Shown here: piece after piece, positions 41,715-45,318 of the stretch
How the letters are laid out: every line of letters starts with the position of its first letter
How positions within the stretch are numbered: the stretch's first letter is position 1
Assembly (NCBI GenBank): GCA_037190845.1
Contig: JBBCJI010000025.1
Coordinates: 1 to 45,318, forward strand
Length of the DNA stretch: 45,318 nt
Source of the DNA: JBEBVQ01 sp037190845
GTDB taxonomy: Bacteria > Bacteroidota > Bacteroidia > Chitinophagales > Chitinophagaceae
Direction: 5' to 3'
Notes under the pieces: model-generated
What the model was told of the DNA's origin: nothing
Database searches by the model: none
Seen by the model: the letters and a program-made list of their open reading frames with translations, nothing else
Position numbers and translations under genes: made by a program

Positions 41715-42329
41715 TTACTCGATTGAAAATTTCCGCTCAAAATATGTTAAGTTGGGATTCTTTTTTATTATAATGACCGGCTTATCTCCGTGCCAGGAAA
41801 ATGTGATTCTATCATCCATACTATCCTGATAAATTTCTTTCCCCTTTCTTATCTGACCACCTTTTATGTTTGTTCCTTCCCAATAATACAAAAATAATTT
41901 AACCAGTACATTCATGTCGCCGGATATCTTTACTGATACAATTCTGTTTTTTTTATTGACAAAAGCCCTTATGGCAAAAGGGGGACTTTTTTGATTATCC
42001 TCTGAAGGCGGAGGGCAGGCATCCGAACCACACTCATAATAAATACCCGGATCTTCCTTTTCCCAGAAAGTATTACCGCAATAACCTTCTTGCGCTAACC
42101 ATTCTACAACTGCCGTAATGTAATATGGCTTTGTATTAATAAAATGTATCCTGAAATTGTGCCTGTTCGAATGCCTGACCATGTGTTGGTAATTATATTC
42201 ATCAACAGAACCATATACTTGTGCGAAAGCAACAGAATCTTCAGTTATTCTATTCCAGTGTTCTATAAATTGTGCTTTACAAAAAAAAGATGAAAGGGAA
42301 ACGGTCAGAATAAGTAAAACTGATTTCAT
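41715..42329 (-). CDS. Hypothetical exported protein
   Basis: A 204-residue protein with a signal peptide (MKSVLLILTVSLSSFFCKAQ). The mature part has a mix of aromatic and charged residues, two cysteines in YECGSDACPPP, and no recognised domain. I do not recognise the family. It starts 18 bp from the right boundary of the MITE-like element, which lies immediately 3' of its stop codon. A/T content and codon use look slightly different from the neighbouring housekeeping genes, consistent with accessory DNA. Confidence 0.6.
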   Translation of the reverse strand: MKSVLLILTVSLSSFFCKAQFIEHWNRITEDSVAFAQVYGSVDEYNYQHMVRHSNRHNFRIHFINTKPYYITAVVEWLAQEGYCGNTFWEKEDPGIYYECGSDACPPPSEDNQKSPPFAIRAFVNKKNRIVSVKISGDMNVLVKLFLYYWEGTNIKGGQIRKGKEIYQDSMDDRITFSWHGDKPVIIIKKNPNLTYFERKFSIE

Positions 42330-42554
42330 TTTTTATTTGCAATATAAAGGAATATTTAAACACTTTTTGAAAGCATATATCTTATAAAATACCGTCAAAG
42401 GATCATTGAAGGTTGCATGCTATTTCGGGTATATTGCAAATCCGCCCCTATTTTTAGCATGCTCCGGTAATAGCGGTGAGAGCGGACGTTTTTAAATCGT
42501 CTGACGGTTAAGGATATTTACAATCAATTTTAAGTAATTTTGAGTATATATTTC

Positions 42555-42569
42555 ATTTTGAATCAAAAT
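42555..42569. promoter_or_regulatory. 15-bp perfect palindrome upstream of the antitoxin-like gene
   Basis: ATTTTGA-A-TCAAAAT lies 46 bp before the ATG at 42616 and is flanked by further symmetric TATATATTT..ATATAT. Antitoxins commonly bind such dyads to autorepress. Confidence 0.4.
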
Positions 42570-42615
42570 ATATAGCATCAAAAATCCACTCAGACCCGCT
42601 AAAGCCAAAACCCTT

Positions 42616-43011
42616 ATGACCGCCATACATCCCCAGTACATTACTGATGCAACCGGCAATCGGATATTTGCTGTCCTGAGTCTGGAAGTGTTTGAATCCA
42701 TCATGAAAGAGCTTGAAGAACTGGACAGGATCAGCCGTGATGATGAAGCCATGCATCGCCACCTTTCCGATAAAGACATCGCTCTGATCCGGAAAGGTGA
42801 GCAGGATATTGCCAATGGGCGTACTTCCACTCATGAAGAGGCCATGAACCGGCTCAATAAGAAACTTGAGGCTCCTGCTAAAACAAAGTTGTCTGACAAA
42901 TACAGAGACGTCCTCTCCAAAGAAGACGCCAGGAGTCTTAACGAACATACAAAAACCATGCGCGACGAATGGGACACTGAAGATGAAAACCAGGCATGGA
43001 AAGATTTATAA
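42616..43011 (+). CDS. Antitoxin-like protein (YefM/Phd type N terminus)
   Basis: A 131-residue protein. The N-terminal ~40 residues (HPQYITDATGNRIFAVLSLEVFESIMKELEELD) match the antitoxin pattern of DNA-binding strand-helix proteins in this phylum. The rest is charged and probably disordered (KDIALIRKGEQDIANGR, TMRDEWDTEDENQAWKDL). No toxin gene follows; another antitoxin-like gene begins 13 bp later. It may be an orphan antitoxin. Confidence 0.55.
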   Translation: MTAIHPQYITDATGNRIFAVLSLEVFESIMKELEELDRISRDDEAMHRHLSDKDIALIRKGEQDIANGRTSTHEEAMNRLNKKLEAPAKTKLSDKYRDVLSKEDARSLNEHTKTMRDEWDTEDENQAWKDL

Positions 43012-43024
43012 AAGGAATTGTAAC

Positions 43025-43258
43025 ATGAGCCTACAGATAATACAGGACAGTAAGGGTAAACCCACAGGTGTTTATATACCTATCAGCGAATGGAAGAAGC
43101 TCAAAAAGCAGTACCCGGATCTCGAAGCTTTGGAATATGAGGAGCCTTCCAAAGAGCAAATTTTGCAGGGACTCAAAGAGGCATTTCAGGAACTTAAACT
43201 GATACAACAAGGCAAGCTGAAAGCCCGCCCCGCAAAAGAGTTGCTGGATGAGCTATAA
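43025..43258 (+). CDS. Antitoxin-like protein
   Basis: A 77-residue protein from ATG 43025 (MSLQIIQDSKGKPTGVYIPISEWKKLKKQYPDL). The N-terminal strand-turn-helix is typical of antitoxins paired with RelE/ParE toxins in Bacteroidota. The C terminus (QGLKEAFQELKLIQQGKLKARPAKELLDEL) would wrap a toxin. It starts 13 bp after another antitoxin-like gene and is not followed by a toxin. Confidence 0.55.
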   Translation: MSLQIIQDSKGKPTGVYIPISEWKKLKKQYPDLEALEYEEPSKEQILQGLKEAFQELKLIQQGKLKARPAKELLDEL

Positions 43259-43282
43259 CGATAGCAAAGTTTGATACATTAA

Positions 43283-43295
43283 CCGGATCATCCGG
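43283..43295. promoter_or_regulatory. Dyad CCGGA-TCA-TCCGG
   Basis: A 5-3-5 perfect dyad 24 bp upstream of the -7 box TAACTTTG (43319-43326), which itself ends 15 bp before the antitoxin ATG at 43342. It is a candidate autoregulation site. Confidence 0.4.
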
Positions 43296-43341
43296 AATAA
43301 TAATCTCCTTATATTACTTAACTTTGGTAAAAATAACTGCT

Positions 43342-43572
43342 ATGAATATTTCACTGGAGAAAGAAGAAATCATACAGCGCTTCCGGCAGGTGTATGATGA
43401 AAACCTCATCCGGGCTATTAAAAACCTGCTGGATTTTGCGCAGGGCAAGTCTGCCGTTCCGGATACAGCCCTTGATCAGTCCATTCAAAGAGGACTCCGT
43501 CAAGCTGAAGAAGGAGCCATACGGCCTCATGAACAGGTGATGAAAGAATTCAGGAAACGCTATGAGGCATGA
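43342..43572 (+). CDS. Antitoxin of a ParE-type pair
   Basis: A 76-residue protein from ATG 43342 (MNISLEKEEIIQRFRQVYDENLIRAIKNLLDF); an upstream extension of six codons is less likely. It has the helical, charged composition of antitoxins, ending HEQVMKEFRKRYEA. Its stop codon overlaps the toxin's start by 4 bp (ATGA), the usual arrangement. The toxin is broken, so the antitoxin may be under no selection or protect against toxins elsewhere. Confidence 0.6.
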   Translation: MNISLEKEEIIQRFRQVYDENLIRAIKNLLDFAQGKSAVPDTALDQSIQRGLRQAEEGAIRPHEQVMKEFRKRYEA

Positions 43573-43868
43573 GTTATCAGATTGTCTGGACAAATGAGGC
43601 CGAACATACATTTAATCAGAACCTCCGATTTCTGGAGTAGGAATGGGAAAATGCTGTAATGCTGCGGTTTCTGGATCGTGTAGAAGAAGTATTACAAACC
43701 ATCAGAAATAACCCGGATATTTATCCCGTCTATCAACAGGGAACCATGATCCGGAAAGCAGTCATCCATGAAAAAATAGTACTGTACTACAGAGTTACAG
43801 ATAAATCAAAGATTGAGTTGATCACATTCTGGAATACCCAACAGGATCCGAAACGATTAAAATTCTGA
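43569..43868 (+). pseudogene. ParE/RelE-superfamily toxin with in-frame TAG
   Basis: The frame begins MSYQIVWTNEAEHTFNQNLRFLE, then meets TAG at codon 24 (43638-43640). It continues EWENAVMLRFLDRVEEVLQTIRNNPDIYPVY..IRKAVIHEKIVLYYRV..KIELITFWNTQQDPKRLKF to a normal stop. Without the TAG it is a complete 99-residue ParE/RelE-type toxin with the C-terminal F-W-x-T-R/Q-Q motif. Probably a pseudogene; a sequencing error or a single CAG/GAG to TAG change explains it. The downstream ATG at 43659 could yield only a truncated fragment. Confidence 0.85.
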
Positions 43869-44663
43869 TCACAAAAATAACTGTATACGCTGCCTGGGAA
43901 TCTCTGCCCGTATTACAACCTGCCCGTATGATATCATAGCTGCTTTAAACACCTCACTCACTCGTTCCTGCAACATCTCCACCTGTGTAACCAGCATCCG
44001 TACTTCTTCAATATTGATGCCGTAATGCAACGAATACCGCCCGCAAGTGTACGCCTTCTCTAACTTCTCCATATCAGTACTAAACAGCTCCTGCAACCCC
44101 GGCACATAACGACTCCCATGTAGCAGTAGCTCCCCCAGCAAATGACTTTTCAGTTCTTTTCCCGACATCGCCAGCACCAAACCGCGTAACAACAACTCCA
44201 CCGACTGATGCAGCATGAAGGCGGCCATCTCCGGTTCTTTTTCGGAAAGGTAATAACGGGCGCCCTGCAGAAAATGTACAGACTTCCGGTAGCCTAAGGA
44301 AAATTCCGCCTCACTCTGCTGACGGATACGGGTGATACGGCGTGGTAATGGTTCCGGCAGCATGGACTGACCGCTGTCATGCACTAAATGTTCCGGTACA
44401 AAGACGGTAGTAAAAAACAGGTTACCCGCATCCAGCCCCTGACGGATGTCTGCGATCGTGTACAAGCCATAGCGATAATGGCCACGCTCCCAGTCGGCCG
44501 CTTCGAGGATCGTTTTGTATTGCTGCATTCCACGCGCTGCCTGTTCGCCGATGGCTATGTATAGATTACCCTCTTTGAGGAATATCTTATCTGCGGGTAT
44601 GATGACCAGCAACTGCTGAATGGCTGTTGTCAGGATGCTGTCTTTGTGTGGTGTCTGTCCCAT
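43869..44663 (-). CDS. HEPN-domain protein
   Basis: A 264-residue protein. The N-terminal ~110 residues are mixed alpha/beta without the GS-x(10)-D-x-D motif of nucleotidyltransferases. The C-terminal HEPN domain (about 120-255) has FLQGARYYLSEKEPEMAAFMLHQSVELLLRGLV and AYTCGRYSLHYGI. The catalytic R-x(4-6)-H of RNase HEPNs is not evident (R-YSL-H is too short), so an accessory or sensing role is more likely. It converges with the broken toxin gene, sharing its end (1 bp apart). The nearest upstream feature is the 6S-like RNA. Confidence 0.65.
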   Translation of the reverse strand: MGQTPHKDSILTTAIQQLLVIIPADKIFLKEGNLYIAIGEQAARGMQQYKTILEAADWERGHYRYGLYTIADIRQGLDAGNLFFTTVFVPEHLVHDSGQSMLPEPLPRRITRIRQQSEAEFSLGYRKSVHFLQGARYYLSEKEPEMAAFMLHQSVELLLRGLVLAMSGKELKSHLLGELLLHGSRYVPGLQELFSTDMEKLEKAYTCGRYSLHYGINIEEVRMLVTQVEMLQERVSEVFKAAMISYGQVVIRAEIPRQRIQLFL

Positions 44664-44763
44664 CGTTCCGTTCTTTCACAGGTACACAATAAGTGCGAGC
44701 CTTGCGGAAGTAGTACACTGAGAATCGGATGATGAGCAGTGGTTTTTGAATGTCTCAGGACAT

Positions 44764-44899
44764 GAAAAAAGCGCGGGGCTCAACTTACTGTTGTAGAGGC
44801 TCTGAGAAGCCCAGGAACGAATAAGGAGCACCCGCGCCGTAACGCAGGTAACCTGTCTTATCCTCTCGTTCCTTGTGAAATTTCTCAGATTTCTACAAC
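44764..44899 (-). ncRNA. 6S-like RNA (SsrS-type rod)
   Basis: Read on the minus strand, GTTGTAGA (plus 44892-44899) pairs with TCTACAAC (44790-44797) and CTGAGAA with TTCTCAG. A central bubble follows (ATTTCACA opposite GGGC), and AGGAACGA pairs with TCGTTCCT to an apical arm with GATAAG/CTTAT. This long interrupted rod with a central bubble is the 6S architecture, and the apical GGATAAG, AGGTTACCT and GCGCGGG segments resemble the 6S-Flavo family as I recall it. The RNA ends in a T-run (minus strand after GCCCCGCGC, 44765-44770). 6S RNA sequesters RNA polymerase. No family search was possible. Confidence 0.62.
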
Positions 44900-44941
44900 G
44901 AGATTCAAAGCGATTACACTTCAATGATTTACGAAGGATCG

Positions 44942-44949
44942 CAAAATTA
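44942..44949 (-). promoter_or_regulatory. -7 box (TAATTTTG) upstream of the 6S-like RNA
   Basis: TAATTTTG on the minus strand fits TAnnTTTG and lies 43 bp before the start of the rod, so a 5' leader or a closer, unrecognised start is possible. Confidence 0.35.
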
Positions 44950-45078
44950 ATTTTCAATGATAAAAGTAGGAAACACGCACAAGTATTTCAAGGGAAAATG
45001 TTTATATTTTTCAGATAAATAGAATTTGTGTGGAATGAAAAATTAAATACCTGTAAGGGTTTGTAGATATTTCCCCGT

Positions 45079-45318
45079 ATGACCAACCTGCGTTATCATT
45101 CTGCAATCAAGATACAATATGCTGCCGGTGAGCTCGACAGGAATATACAGCGCCATATCCCACGCTCTACCCGGCAACGCTGGAAATACTTGTCCGTTCA
45201 TAGTTTTTGGATGCCGGGAGGGAACATGTCTGACCAAAGGAAACAATCTCGGGGAATGAGGGTGCTATTTTATCTGTTAAAAATACAACAGGTACTGCTG
45301 CAATCTTTTTCGGTGGAG
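45079..45318 (+). CDS. Truncated ORF at window end, possible transposase N terminus
   Basis: 80 codons from ATG 45079 run off the window; an in-frame TAG lies five codons upstream of the ATG, so the start is well bounded. The first ~36 residues (MTNLRYHSAIKIQYAAGEL, then IQRHIPRSTRQRWK) resemble the helix-turn-helix start of Bacteroidota DDE transposases ('IP-x-ST-x-x-RWK'). The rest (about 37-80) is basic and not recognised. Completion requires sequence beyond the window. Confidence 0.4.
   Translation, partial: MTNLRYHSAIKIQYAAGELDRNIQRHIPRSTRQRWKYLSVHSFWMPGGNMSDQRKQSRGMRVLFYLLKIQQVLLQSFSVE

Noticed and set aside
43869..44663. HEPN ribonuclease toxin
   Set aside because: The R-x(4-6)-H catalytic motif is not evident, and no MNT partner gene is adjacent.
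44764..44899. RNase P RNA, SRP RNA or tmRNA
   Set aside because: No GAGGAAAGTCC of RNase P, no GGAA-tetraloop SRP core, and no tRNA-like end with tag frame.
44676..44957. 93-codon minus-strand frame
   Set aside because: It lies over the 6S-like RNA, whose long-range base pairing explains the sequence better.
1..45318. tRNA or rRNA genes
   Set aside because: Intergenic regions were read on both strands; none shows a cloverleaf with TTCGAATC-type T arm or rRNA sequence.

Overview
This 45.3 kb window comes from a Bacteroidota chromosome, most likely Chitinophagaceae or a close relative. The support is: proteins ending in type IX secretion (T9SS) sorting domains or gliding-associated (CHU_C) domains; TPR-type sensor kinases paired with LuxR-type regulators; a surface-lipoprotein/TonB-receptor cobalamin uptake operon; promoters matching the Bacteroidota consensus TTTG-N19-TAnnTTTG; an L36 without zinc-binding cysteines; and a eukaryotic-type NADP isocitrate dehydrogenase. 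The genus is an inference. No tRNA, rRNA, CRISPR array or prophage was seen.

Layout. 1-220: a small inverted-repeat transposable element (MITE) that ends 8 bp before a lipocalin gene. 827-7525: a response regulator and sensor kinase (minus), divergent from a T9SS surface protein and a CHU_C protein (plus). 7756-10419: a tryptophan-repeat T9SS protein and two small stress-type proteins (SRPBCC, VOC). 10525-16188: a cobalamin-riboswitch operon encoding a DUF4465 protein, a T9SS protein, a BtuG-like lipoprotein and a BtuB-like receptor. 16265-17149: a ZIP metal transporter whose promoter spacer holds a DtxR/MntR-like dyad. 17222-22979: rlmB, a YebC-family gene and the distal ribosomal cluster infA-rpmJ-rpsM-rpsK-rpsD-rpoA-rplQ. 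23224-28498: an M23-type membrane anchor without a peptidase domain, two AtpI-like membrane proteins, a SprT-like protease, TonB, FolC and ChaN. 28579-31943: a phosphate transporter with its DUF47 partner, and icd. 32099-40837: a second CHU_C protein, T9SS protein, sensor kinase and regulator. 41002-41697: two adjacent MITE-like elements, the first a near-identical inverted copy of the one at 1-220. 41715-45318: a hypothetical secreted protein, antitoxin-like genes with a nonsense-mutated ParE-type toxin, a HEPN protein, a 6S-like RNA and the start of a possible transposase gene.

The most striking feature is symmetry. The four-gene block RR-HK / T9SS protein-CHU_C protein occurs twice as an exact mirror image (827-7525 and 32099-40837), each copy with a related MITE on its outer side, and with housekeeping genes between them. 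The two copies encode clear paralogues and keep the same divergent layout and the same -7 box-to-start distance. This points to a conserved regulated surface-protein module that was duplicated in inverted orientation. I infer that each two-component pair controls the divergent surface-protein operon.

The second theme is many different long intergenic palindromes. Several sit between convergent genes, and some supply stop codons or terminal codons to the adjacent genes.
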